Source: Candidimonas nitroreducens (lineage in GTDB: Bacteria; Pseudomonadota; Gammaproteobacteria; Burkholderiales; Burkholderiaceae_B). Taken from it: a stretch of DNA of 64,000 nt. Of the stretch, positions 10,678-18,416 are shown one piece after another. The DNA is taken from NCBI RefSeq assembly GCF_002209565.1, contig NZ_NJIH01000005.1, forward strand, positions 1 to 64,000. Reading direction: 5' to 3'. Positions within the stretch are counted from its first letter, which is position 1. Every line of letters begins with the position of its first letter. Below the pieces are notes generated by a model, which had not been told where the DNA came from, searched no databases, and was given only the letters and a program-made list of their open reading frames with translations. Made by a program: the position numbers and the translations under genes.

Positions 10678-10709
10678 GCCGGCAGCGCCGCATCCGCGGC
10701 CCTGCCGGC
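10678..10709. terminator. Stem-loop between acnA and vexL
   Basis: GCCGGCAG (10678-10685) and CTGCCGGC (10702-10709) form a perfect 8-bp stem with a 16-base loop in the 96-bp gap between these convergent genes. No T tract follows on either strand, so termination by it is only a possibility. Confidence 0.4.
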
Positions 10710-10756
10710 TGGCTGAGCCGGCGCGTCCTCGCCCCGGAAAATCACGCCTCATCTGC

Positions 10757-11983
10757 CTACGGCCGCCGTCCCTCGGGCCCGCAGCCCGGGACAGCGGGCG
10801 GATCCGCGCTGGTATTCCCGGCATAGCGACGGATGCCATCGGCCACGGCTTGTGTTGGCGCCTGGTAGCCATAGCAGTATGGAGGATCGGAAACCTTCCC
10901 GGGCTGGTAATCGCGCAGCACCGGCTTGGCAGCGCCCAGGTACAGGTTGTCGCGGACACGCAGGAAAGCCTTGTACCCGCGGGTGTAGTGATAGATGGGC
11001 AGGGTTCTTTCGTAATTCTTGCGATCCGACTCGCCATTTTCCAGGGCGCTGCGTGCGGCCGTATGGGGAATGTACTTGCAGTAGCGCCGCTGCACCCCTT
11101 CGACAGTAGGGAAGAACGGCGGCTCCTTGCAGGCGCGGTCGATGCGGTTGACGAATATATTGCCCTCCACCAGCGCTCGCGCCTCGAGGCTGAAACTCAT
11201 GCCATAGAAATCCCAGTTCTCCAGCAGGTTGTTGAACAGATGTGCCGTGCCGAACTGCACACGCGGGTTGCGCTGGACAGTGTCCAGGAAATAGCAATGA
11301 TGTATCGTCACCCGGGCAGCAGCATCGCGCGCGTAATGCGCATACAGATTCTTCGAGGTGATGTTGTTGATCAACATTACTTTATCGTCGTCATGGAACT
11401 TTACCCACGACAGGGTGACGTCGGTCGAGCCGTTTTTGACGTTCACCAGGCGATCGGCAAAACGCGAAAGATCCAGGTGATCCAGCCATACATCGTGCGA
11501 CCCATTGGCGATATTGACCGCTTGCGAAAAAGTCTTCAGCTGTCCGTCGATAGTAAGGTGGGTGATAATGACGTCATGGCTGCGATAAATTCCCAAGCCA
11601 TAGTCGAGCAGCGTGATGCGATGGCCGCGCCCATCGATGGTAATACCCGACGGCACGCGAATCTGCGACTGCAGGCGGATAGTCATGTCGGATCCAAACC
11701 GTATCCAGGTTGGGCCATGAGCCTGCTCTACCGCTGCGCGCAGCGTGCCCGGCCCCGCGTCGGCGTCCGAGGAAACGACCACTATCTTGCCCCCGAGTCC
11801 GCCGGCAGCCTTGCGCCCGTAGCCTTCCCGCAGCCCGAGCAGGCTCGAGACCATCGGGCAGGCGGCGCTCGCACTCGTCTTGCAATCAGGCCCCGCGGCC
11901 TGCACCGCTGCGCCAGATGCGGTGGCGGCAAAAGCGAACGCACAAACGGCCAGGCAACGCATAAACCTTGGCATGGACGACAT
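10757..11983 (-). CDS. vexL: Periplasmic Vi-antigen lyase VexL (pectate lyase-like)
   Basis: This 408-residue protein has a signal peptide (residues 1-30, ending GAAVQAA) and the fold signatures of PL1 pectate lyases: ITIDGRGHRITLLDYGLGI, VWLDHLDLSRFADRLVNVKNGS (165-185), LSWVKFHDDDKVMLI, VTIHHCYFLDTVQRNPRVQFG with the likely catalytic Arg near 241, then FNNLLENW. In Burkholderiales Vi loci this gene is vexL, a metal-independent endolyase acting on O-acetylated Vi polymer in the periplasm. The capsule context makes that far likelier than plant pectin breakdown. It is the last gene of the operon; its ATG is 2 bp after the vexE stop with AGAAGGG upstream. Its role is probably clearing or trimming mislocalised capsule. 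Substrate specificity here is inferred. Confidence 0.88.
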   Translation of the reverse strand: MSSMPRFMRCLAVCAFAFAATASGAAVQAAGPDCKTSASAACPMVSSLLGLREGYGRKAAGGLGGKIVVVSSDADAGPGTLRAAVEQAHGPTWIRFGSDMTIRLQSQIRVPSGITIDGRGHRITLLDYGLGIYRSHDVIITHLTIDGQLKTFSQAVNIANGSHDVWLDHLDLSRFADRLVNVKNGSTDVTLSWVKFHDDDKVMLINNITSKNLYAHYARDAAARVTIHHCYFLDTVQRNPRVQFGTAHLFNNLLENWDFYGMSFSLEARALVEGNIFVNRIDRACKEPPFFPTVEGVQRRYCKYIPHTAARSALENGESDRKNYERTLPIYHYTRGYKAFLRVRDNLYLGAAKPVLRDYQPGKVSDPPYCYGYQAPTQAVADGIRRYAGNTSADPPAVPGCGPEGRRP

Positions 11984-11985
11984 CG

Positions 11986-14028
11986 TCAACCCTTCTCTGG
12001 CGCGCGGACATGGCGCCATATGCCGCCACTCAAGCGCAGGTTTTCGGGAGAGCCGGCAAGATGTTCGCGCAACAGCTGCAGGTATGCCTCCTGCCAGCGC
12101 AAGGCATAAGCTTCCACGTTTTCCCCCGGCTGCGCCTCGGGCAGGGCTTGCACCGAGTGAACGACACGGCCGTTTACCCAGCGCGGCGCGTAGAACATCG
12201 ACGGCAGGCCAAGACGGTGCGCCGCACGCGCGGCAAAGCTGGAATATGTAATTTCCTGGCCCTCGAAGACGATGCGCGGCGCCGCAGGATTCGGCGCGCC
12301 GTCGACAGCCAGGCAAACCGCGTAGCCATCGGCCAACGCCCGCAGCATTGCCCTGCCGACCTGCGGATCGCTCTTGTCCGCCGTGGAGATCAGCGCCGAT
12401 GCATAGCTGGTGCCGGCAATGCTGGGGGTGGACGAGATCCAGCGTGACGGCACTCCCAGCAGTTCCAGCACCATGAGGCCGGCGTACATTGGCCCGACAT
12501 GCGCCGTCGCGACTACCATGCCGCGGCCATCCTCCAGGAATGGCTGCAAGAACGCCTCCAGTTCGTCCAGGCCATCGAGCACCTCCATGGCTTCTTCTTC
12601 CCGGCCCTGGCGGCATTCCAGCCATTCAAGAATAAGCTGGTCGGCCAGGTAGCCCCAGCGGGCGGCACGCTCCCATTGTTCACGATCCACGCCATCCTGG
12701 CCACGCCGCAACGACCAAGCCCAGTCCAGGCGGGCCAAGGGGATCGCCGACAAGGTCGAGGCATCATCCACCCGCCCCTCCAGTTCGCGCAGGGCCTGGG
12801 CAAACGTGCCGGGCAGACGATCCGCGCGCCCGCGCAGGTAGCGGTCAAACAGCCGGCCGGCCTGGTCGACGCGCCCGGCCTGAACCAGCGCAGCTGCCGC
12901 AGAACGCTGCCAGCGCGGACTATCCGGCGCAGCCTCAACCAGCTTGAGCGCCTGATCGGCCGCGTCCGCATGGCGCCCCGCGTAGCGCAACGCGCGAGCA
13001 TACAGGCTGCGGGCCTGGACGAGTCCGGGCGCCAGTTCGCAGGCCTTGGACAGCGGGGCCAGCGCATCCACGTAGCGCCCCGTGCGCAGCAGCGTTTCTC
13101 CTTGCAGGGCATTCAATCGCAGATGTTCCGGCGACAGGCGCACACCCTCGGTGAAATGCAGCTGCGCGCGGGCGGCCTTGTCGGCCACGTAGCCTCGCTC
13201 CAGATGCGCCAGGCCCAGATGCATGCGCAACGCGGCACCGTCGAGGCCGGCCGCCAGGGCGGCCTCGCCCGCGTCGATGGCCGCACCGATACGCCGGTCG
13301 GCTGCCAGCGCCTGCACAGCGGCGGCAGCCACGCGTTCGTTGGCGAACTGTGTGGCGTCGAAGCCGGCAGCCATCCCGGCCGCCGCCCCGGCCTGGCCGC
13401 CGCGCAGCAAGGCCGCCAGCCACAAATGCGCATTCGGCAGATCCGCAGCGGCCAGGCCGGCGGTATCACGGGCCACAGCAGCTGCATCAAGCTCGCGGCT
13501 GGCCAGAAGACGCAGCTGGATGCGGGCCCCCTGGAGGTCGGGATCCATCGGCGCGATCGCCGCAGCCTCGTCGGCGCATTCCACAGCTTCGTCCCAGCAC
13601 TTCAAGCGCCCCAGTACGCTGGCGAGAGTCCTGCGGTCATCGGCGATGTCCCGATAAGCCTGCACCAGGACACGCAACAGCGGCACCGCGCGTGCCAATT
13701 CCCCCTTGCGGATGAGAGGCGCGATCGCCAAGCGGCGCATATCCACGCGTCCGCCCGCCTCCTTGACCAAGGCCGCATCAATGCGATCGTCCTGCACGCC
13801 GTGGCCAGCACCGCCCACCGCGCCAGCCTGCCGCGCCGCCACCGCTCCATCACCGTCGGCCAGGCGCAGCCGCGCAATAGCGCACAAGAGGCGTGCCGAC
13901 GCATCTGGCGGCGCGCCAGCACTCCTGGCATCTTTAAAACTGGCCAGCCCCGCCCGCCAGTCCCCGGTGCGGACAAGGCGCCGCATGGTGGTGAACGCAT
14001 CGCCGCCGGAACCGGCCATCTCAGCCAT
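11986..14028 (-). CDS. vexE: Capsule lipidation acyltransferase VexE (TPR + LPLAT)
   Basis: The 680-residue protein is close to the length of Salmonella Typhi VexE. The N-terminal 440 or so residues are TPR-like helical repeats (LRLNALQGETLLRTGRYVDALAPLSKACELAP, LYARALRYAGRHADAADQALKLVEAAP). The C-terminal 200 residues resemble the LpxL/HtrB lysophospholipid acyltransferase fold: VVATAHVGPMYAGLMVLELLGVPSRW near 505, then AVDGAP and YSSFAARAAHRLGLPSMFY. Known VexE proteins place hydroxy-fatty acyl chains on the reducing-end sugar so that Vi polymer is anchored to the outer membrane. The usual HX4D/E catalytic motif is not intact: histidine in AHVGPMY is followed five residues later by Tyr. The start overlaps the vexD stop by 8 bp. 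Confidence 0.85.
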   Translation of the reverse strand: MAEMAGSGGDAFTTMRRLVRTGDWRAGLASFKDARSAGAPPDASARLLCAIARLRLADGDGAVAARQAGAVGGAGHGVQDDRIDAALVKEAGGRVDMRRLAIAPLIRKGELARAVPLLRVLVQAYRDIADDRRTLASVLGRLKCWDEAVECADEAAAIAPMDPDLQGARIQLRLLASRELDAAAVARDTAGLAAADLPNAHLWLAALLRGGQAGAAAGMAAGFDATQFANERVAAAAVQALAADRRIGAAIDAGEAALAAGLDGAALRMHLGLAHLERGYVADKAARAQLHFTEGVRLSPEHLRLNALQGETLLRTGRYVDALAPLSKACELAPGLVQARSLYARALRYAGRHADAADQALKLVEAAPDSPRWQRSAAAALVQAGRVDQAGRLFDRYLRGRADRLPGTFAQALRELEGRVDDASTLSAIPLARLDWAWSLRRGQDGVDREQWERAARWGYLADQLILEWLECRQGREEEAMEVLDGLDELEAFLQPFLEDGRGMVVATAHVGPMYAGLMVLELLGVPSRWISSTPSIAGTSYASALISTADKSDPQVGRAMLRALADGYAVCLAVDGAPNPAAPRIVFEGQEITYSSFAARAAHRLGLPSMFYAPRWVNGRVVHSVQALPEAQPGENVEAYALRWQEAYLQLLREHLAGSPENLRLSGGIWRHVRAPEKG

Positions 14029-15187
14029 GCCGGAATTCCCGCAGCAGGCTTTCGGCCAGGCGCAGCATCAGTGCCAGGACAAACCCGGCTGCCAGCGCCT
14101 CGAGCAACATGACAAGCAAGCCGGGGCCGGCGGGATGATGCGAAGGGATAGGGCGCGAAATGACACTCAGGTAGCGCTGCAGCTTCATGGTCTCGGTAAA
14201 CGCCAATTGGTAATTCTGGCGGGCTGCCGAGAGATTTTCGTCGGCGAACGTCTGTGCATTCTTCAACGCCGAATAAGTTTTCAGCTGGCCCGCCTCGGTA
14301 TCGCCCTTGCCGCTGACTCGCTGGCGCAGGGATTTGATCCGCTTGCGCAGCGCATCCACCTCCAGCTCCGCCGGGCGTAGCATGGGATTCTCCGGGTTGC
14401 CGATGGCCTGGATCTTGGCCAGCTTGATCTGAGCAGCGGTCAGCTGTCCCTCAAGCTGGCCGATGACGTTGAGCATCATCCCTGCATAAGCTTCCGGGTC
14501 GATATTGGCATGCGCCACCCGCCACTGCGTCAATGCCTCGCGCGCGCTCGAAGACGCCTTCTCGGCCATGGCCACGGACCGCTTGCTGACTTTCAGGGCG
14601 TCGACCAGGCCCTTGTGATCCACATTGTTCACGAACTGCTGCGCCAGCTGGATGAGGGCCGCGGAGATCTGCGCGGCATCCCCGGCGGAGTATGCGCTGA
14701 CCGTCAACACATTGATCTGCTCCATGACGTTGTAGGAAGCCTTCACCATGGATTGATAAGACCGGTAGAGGGAATCTTCAGTGGCATCGGGAGCAAGGTG
14801 GTTGAAAGGGTCGATGCCTCCATGCGACAGGAAACGACGCAAGCCTATCTTGAGGTCGAGTTGCTGCATGCAATCCCTGGACATGAGGAAATTGCTCACA
14901 GCCCATCCATCCACGAAACCCTGGCCGGCCGCGCCGAGGCCGCCGCCCATCGTCAGCAGGCTGCCGCCGACCCCGGATCCGGCCATGGACTGGCCGTACC
15001 CGGACTGGACGGCAAAGCGGCTCTGCGCTTCATAGCGCGGTACGGCGATGAACAGCTTGTATAGTGCGACGAGTACAACCGGCGCCAGCACCACGGCCAC
15101 GTTGACCCAGCGGCGCCGGCGGCGCCGCTGCAGGGAAATTTCACGCTCGTGACGGCGTTGCTCGATGCCGGGTTCCGTTTCAGGCAT
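14021..15187 (-). CDS. vexD: Capsule export inner-membrane protein VexD (KpsE family)
   Basis: From MPETEPGIEQRR the protein is 388 residues, typical of KpsE/VexD polysaccharide co-polymerase proteins. It has a basic cytoplasmic start, a first membrane helix (WVNVAVVLAPVVLVALYKLFIAV, about 33-52), a long periplasmic coiled domain with YEAQSRFAVQSGYG, FLMSRDCMQQLDLKIGLRRF and PENPMLRPAELEVDALRKRIKSL, and a second helix (GLLVMLLEALAAGFVLALMLRLAE) near the C-terminus. It links the inner-membrane ABC transporter with the outer-membrane VexA channel. The start at 15187 overlaps the vexC stop by 8 bp in the same ATG-nn-TGA arrangement seen at vexD-vexE, with AAGGGC upstream. An upstream TTG start at 15301 is open but would overlap vexC by 122 bp. 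Confidence 0.9.
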   Translation of the reverse strand: MPETEPGIEQRRHEREISLQRRRRRRWVNVAVVLAPVVLVALYKLFIAVPRYEAQSRFAVQSGYGQSMAGSGVGGSLLTMGGGLGAAGQGFVDGWAVSNFLMSRDCMQQLDLKIGLRRFLSHGGIDPFNHLAPDATEDSLYRSYQSMVKASYNVMEQINVLTVSAYSAGDAAQISAALIQLAQQFVNNVDHKGLVDALKVSKRSVAMAEKASSSAREALTQWRVAHANIDPEAYAGMMLNVIGQLEGQLTAAQIKLAKIQAIGNPENPMLRPAELEVDALRKRIKSLRQRVSGKGDTEAGQLKTYSALKNAQTFADENLSAARQNYQLAFTETMKLQRYLSVISRPIPSHHPAGPGLLVMLLEALAAGFVLALMLRLAESLLREFRHG

Positions 15188-15899
15188 CGAACTGCCCTTG
15201 CCCAAAGCTGCTGCCGGTGAGGTCTGGTTCAGGATCCGCGGATTCGTTTCGGAATGGTCTGGAGGGAAATTCTCGAATGTGCTGGTCAAGGTCATCTTCA
15301 ATCCTGAAGCCCCCTCGCTCGTGAATCAGGGCCTTGGTGCAATAATCAGCCATCTGATTGCGGCGATAGGTGGAAAAAATCAAGGTTCGGCCAACGAGCC
15401 GCTCTTCGAACAACGCCAGCCAGAGCCGCGTGAAACGGCAGGGTTCGAAAGGCATCGCGCCGTCGATGATGTAGACGTCGAAGGCCGGTGCCAGCGCCAG
15501 CGCGAAAGAAAACTCCTGACGCATGTACAAGGGCCAGTCCTCGATGGGCCGGACAAGGTATTCCGGGCTGCTGACGAGGTCACCCACAGTGTCCATGGCC
15601 AGCGAGGGATCGATGTCATAAAGCGTGCAGACGAACTCGATCATCCGCAACCCGGAAACCTTGCCGCGCACGAAGCCCTGTCGGCCGATAGGCCAGGACA
15701 CCCGCCCTTCATGCGCAACGAAGCCACGAAGCGGCGGACGCAGCCCGGCCAGCACGTCGATCAGTGCCCGGTGCAGTTCCGGCGTGCGTGACAGCACGGC
15801 ATATCGCCCCTGGGCGATATCCAGAGAAGCGTCTGACAGCATGGGACGGCGAGCGCCGAAAACATAGGGGTAGTCGCTGACACTGTTCAGGGAAATCAT
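15180..15899 (-). CDS. vexC: Capsule ABC transporter ATPase-like subunit VexC, degenerate
   Basis: The 239-residue protein aligns by eye along its whole length with KpsT/VexC (LAGLRPPLRG, HEGRVSWPIGRQGFVRGKVSGLRMIEFVCTLYDID, EFSFALALAPAFDVYIID), the nucleotide-binding partner of capsule ABC exporters. However, its catalytic motifs are missing. The Walker A position (37-44) reads SRTPELHR with no GKS/T. The signature region (122-128) reads WPLYMRQ. The Walker B residues VYIID (142-146) are followed by Gly147 instead of the catalytic Glu. The H-loop position is Thr177. The frame is continuous, so this is not a simple frameshift. It starts 7 bp after the vexB stop with GAGGGC upstream. It may be a pseudo-ATPase needing another nucleotide-binding partner. 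Confidence 0.85.
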   Translation of the reverse strand: MISLNSVSDYPYVFGARRPMLSDASLDIAQGRYAVLSRTPELHRALIDVLAGLRPPLRGFVAHEGRVSWPIGRQGFVRGKVSGLRMIEFVCTLYDIDPSLAMDTVGDLVSSPEYLVRPIEDWPLYMRQEFSFALALAPAFDVYIIDGAMPFEPCRFTRLWLALFEERLVGRTLIFSTYRRNQMADYCTKALIHERGGFRIEDDLDQHIREFPSRPFRNESADPEPDLTGSSFGQGQFDA

Positions 15900-15906
15900 C
15901 GTGCCC

Positions 15907-17268
15907 TCACATCGGCTGTACGTCACGCCGAACCAGCCGCTCTGCAGCAGCTGCCAGGACGGCCATGAATACCAGGGAGACGAGGAAATAGGCGCGACTC
16001 GCGTCCTGCGAGGTATAACTGGCGAAGTAGGCCGACCGCAGCAACTGCATGCCATGCGCGAACGGCGACCAAAGTAGATATTTGCGGTACTGCTCCGGCA
16101 GTTGTTCGGAAACGAAAAACACGCTCGAGCACACTTCCACGAAGCGTTCGATGACGGGAGCCAGCCTGAGGTAGAAGCGCCACCTGGTGGCAATTGCACC
16201 GAACAGCACCCCCACCGTCGCACCGGCAGCGCCCATCATCACGACGTAGAAGATGAAGCCCGCCCAAGCGACCGGCAAGGTGATCAGATCCAGGGCATGC
16301 CCGGCGGAAAGCAGGACGGCATAGACCACGACATAGATCATCAGGTACACGGCCGACTGCGACAAGGCTACGGCCAGCGGCGACACATCCTGCAGGTTCA
16401 GCAGGCCACGCGCCGAGACGTAACCGGTGCTGGTGCGGAATATGATCTGGCGGAACATGATCCAAGTAGTGGCGCCCAGCAAGGAAAATGTCGGCACATC
16501 CATGCCCAGGATGTAATGGGTTCCCGTCAGGAAATACATCATGGAAATGAGGGAAAGCAGCACTGCCGGGCCAAACAAGGCCCATATCAGCGCAATACGG
16601 CTCTCACCCTGGATGAGGTGCAGCTGCAGGACTATCAATGCAGCCAATACGACGAAAGGCGAGCGCCCGGAACGCAGCTGTCCGCCATGCTGGCCCGCAT
16701 GCAGCCCGTCCAGGCGCATCCGCAGGACGGCCAGATCCGCGGCCTCGGCTCGAGGCAGATCCACGGCCAGCGGCTGATCGCGCCGAGTCGCCTCGCGGCG
16801 CGCCTCGCGGGCCTGCTCCACAGCGCGCCGTCGGCGACGTTGCGCCAGCGCATTCAGTTGCTGCCGCCGGGCCTGCTCGAGCCCAGCCGGCTCATAGCCC
16901 GCCGCGTACACGTCAAACCCGGAACGAATATCCTCCTCGAGAAGACGTACGATGGTGCGCACCGTGCGCAGGCGGAAATCGCGAACCTCGGACGGCAATC
17001 GCGCGTTCCCGCGCTCCAGATCCGCCTGTTCCGCCGCGTAGATGCGGCGACGCTCTGCGGGGTTGGCATCGGGAATGCCGGACAGACGCTGCAGGATTCG
17101 CGCCAGGACGCGGCCGGCCAGGGCCTCCTCATCCGCGGGCGAGGAAGCGGCAGCCCCCTCCATCCTGGAAGCCGTGTCGCGCCCGCGCAGCGGTACCCCT
17201 TCGCCCACCACGTAATCAGGCACCTTGCTGCGGCTCTTCCAGTTCCGGATCCGATCCTCGATACCCAT
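15907..17268 (-). CDS. vexB: Capsule ABC transporter permease VexB with N-terminal extension
   Basis: The C-terminal 250 residues are a KpsM/ABC-2 type permease with six hydrophobic segments (VVLAALIVLQL, LIWALFGPAVLLSLISMMYFL, AVALSQSAVYLMIYVVVYAVLL, WAGFIFYVVMMGAAGATVGVLFG, YFLVSLVFMAVLAA) and the late periplasmic LWSPFAHGMQLLRSAYF typical of capsule permeases. It moves Vi-like polymer across the inner membrane with VexC. Ordinary KpsM/VexB is about 260 residues; this one is 453. The first 200 residues are a soluble, highly charged region containing ERRRIYAAEQADLERGN, two predicted helices and an Arg-rich coil (RRRRRAVEQAREARREATRR). The extension has no start site inside it that would restore normal size with a ribosome site. 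It follows vexA by 9 bp. Confidence 0.9.
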   Translation of the reverse strand: MGIEDRIRNWKSRSKVPDYVVGEGVPLRGRDTASRMEGAAASSPADEEALAGRVLARILQRLSGIPDANPAERRRIYAAEQADLERGNARLPSEVRDFRLRTVRTIVRLLEEDIRSGFDVYAAGYEPAGLEQARRQQLNALAQRRRRRAVEQAREARREATRRDQPLAVDLPRAEAADLAVLRMRLDGLHAGQHGGQLRSGRSPFVVLAALIVLQLHLIQGESRIALIWALFGPAVLLSLISMMYFLTGTHYILGMDVPTFSLLGATTWIMFRQIIFRTSTGYVSARGLLNLQDVSPLAVALSQSAVYLMIYVVVYAVLLSAGHALDLITLPVAWAGFIFYVVMMGAAGATVGVLFGAIATRWRFYLRLAPVIERFVEVCSSVFFVSEQLPEQYRKYLLWSPFAHGMQLLRSAYFASYTSQDASRAYFLVSLVFMAVLAAAAERLVRRDVQPM

Positions 17269-17277
17269 CCGGCACGC

Positions 17278-18414
17278 CTATTGCGACAAGGTAGCGGCCG
17301 ACTGTGCCGTCCCGAGCGTGCCGCTGAATACCGACAACAGCTTGCGCACCTGAGTGAACGGTGCATCCGAAACATAGAGCGCATCGCCATCATGCACCAT
17401 GAAGTGCCCCGCCAAGGCTATCTGCTGGGGTTTGGTAAAGTCGAAGCGGTAGATGACGGGCCGTTTTCCACCCACCATGTCGCCGGAGCCCTTCAGCAAG
17501 AAGACCGCTTGTGGATTGGCCAGCAAATCGTTCAGGCCGTGTGCCTTGCCCAGCGCATCAAGCACGCTGAAATCCGGCCGGGTCAAGGGAACCGTTCCCT
17601 GCAGGCCGGCCGCGCCCAGCACCGTCACCCGATTGAGCATGTCATGCACGATGACCAGGTCGCCGGGCCGCAATGCAATGTCCTGTCGCCCGTCGCGATA
17701 GATCTCGCTCAAGCGCACCGAGCCACTACGCCCCCCGCGGCGCAGCGTCACGACAAGTTGCTGGGGGGCAGTCTGATTGGGTGCTATCAGTCCGAGCAGC
17801 CCGCTCAGGCGCTGCATGGAACCGCTGATGGGATAGGCGCCCGGCTTGCCCACATCCCCCTGCGCCACGACCATCTGCCCACCCGGGTTGGAACGCTGCA
17901 CACTCGCGTCCGACCCCAGCACCAGTTTGTCCAGCCGCTTCATGATGGCATCGCGCAATTGCGCCGGGGTCAATCCGGCCGCGCGGAAAGACCCCAGGTA
18001 CGGCAGGGAAATGCGGCCGCTGTAACCAAGCATCTGGTCGCCGAAATCCGTCATCCCGTTCTGCCCGGCTGGGAATACCTCCAGGCCGTCATGCTCCCAG
18101 ATCACGATGTGTACGCTGTCGCCCGGCTTCAGCCGGTCGTAGTCGACCGGCCGGGCAGACAGAAACTCGGCTGGGAAACCTGCTTTGCGCGACACTTGCG
18201 AGGCGCGGGCCAGGGCCGGTGTGGCATCGACCAGGTCGACGGCGCCTTGCTGATCCGCATCCTGCATCTCGCCCAGCATCGGCCCGCTGCGCGGCAAACC
18301 ACAACCCGACAGGACGAGGCACAGCGCCGCCGCTACGCTAAACCCGATGAGCCGGCACCGGCGCCGACGCAGTAATACCTGGCGGCAAAATCCGCCATTC
18401 ACAATGGCCCTCAT
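17278..18414 (-). CDS. vexA: Outer-membrane capsule export lipoprotein VexA (Wza/KpsD type)
   Basis: This 378-residue OPX-family protein forms the outer-membrane exit for capsule polymer. It has a lipoprotein signal with lipobox LSGC (Cys38). A poly-export domain follows (RLKPGDSVHIVIWEHDGLEVFPAG, GYSGRISLPYLGSFRAAGLTPAQLRDAIMKRL, VVAQGDVGKPGAYPISG), then two SLBB-type domains (LRPGDLVIVHDMLNRVTVLGAAGLQGTVPL and FMVHDGDALYVSDAP). The ATG at 18414 was chosen because GGGG lies 8 bases before it; a TTG at 18420, overlapping the tviE stop, would add two residues. It follows tviE almost without a gap and precedes the permease gene, as in Salmonella Typhi. Confidence 0.93.
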   Translation of the reverse strand: MRAIVNGGFCRQVLLRRRRCRLIGFSVAAALCLVLSGCGLPRSGPMLGEMQDADQQGAVDLVDATPALARASQVSRKAGFPAEFLSARPVDYDRLKPGDSVHIVIWEHDGLEVFPAGQNGMTDFGDQMLGYSGRISLPYLGSFRAAGLTPAQLRDAIMKRLDKLVLGSDASVQRSNPGGQMVVAQGDVGKPGAYPISGSMQRLSGLLGLIAPNQTAPQQLVVTLRRGGRSGSVRLSEIYRDGRQDIALRPGDLVIVHDMLNRVTVLGAAGLQGTVPLTRPDFSVLDALGKAHGLNDLLANPQAVFLLKGSGDMVGGKRPVIYRFDFTKPQQIALAGHFMVHDGDALYVSDAPFTQVRKLLSVFSGTLGTAQSAATLSQ

Positions 18415-18416
18415 CC

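Noticed and set aside
8267-10693. A minus-strand open frame of about 800 codons across acnA
   Set aside because: Same reasons: it is the reverse-strand shadow of acnA and reads as low-complexity sequence.
10757-11983. Plant-directed pectate lyase
   Set aside because: The gene is the last member of a coupled Vi-capsule operon, where vexL is the expected gene; a pectin role has no other support.
12499-14112. A plus-strand open frame of about 540 codons across vexE
   Set aside because: It is antisense to the TPR/acyltransferase gene and has no recognisable domain.
15180-15899. A frameshift or error as the cause of the missing Walker A in vexC
   Set aside because: I followed the codons through 15760-15850. 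The frame stays aligned with KpsT before and after the site, and neither other frame gives a GKS/GKT motif.
16102-18375. A plus-strand open frame of about 750 codons across vexB and vexA
   Set aside because: The minus-strand genes have clear family motifs and operon spacing; the plus-strand reading is Gln/His/Arg-rich without domains.
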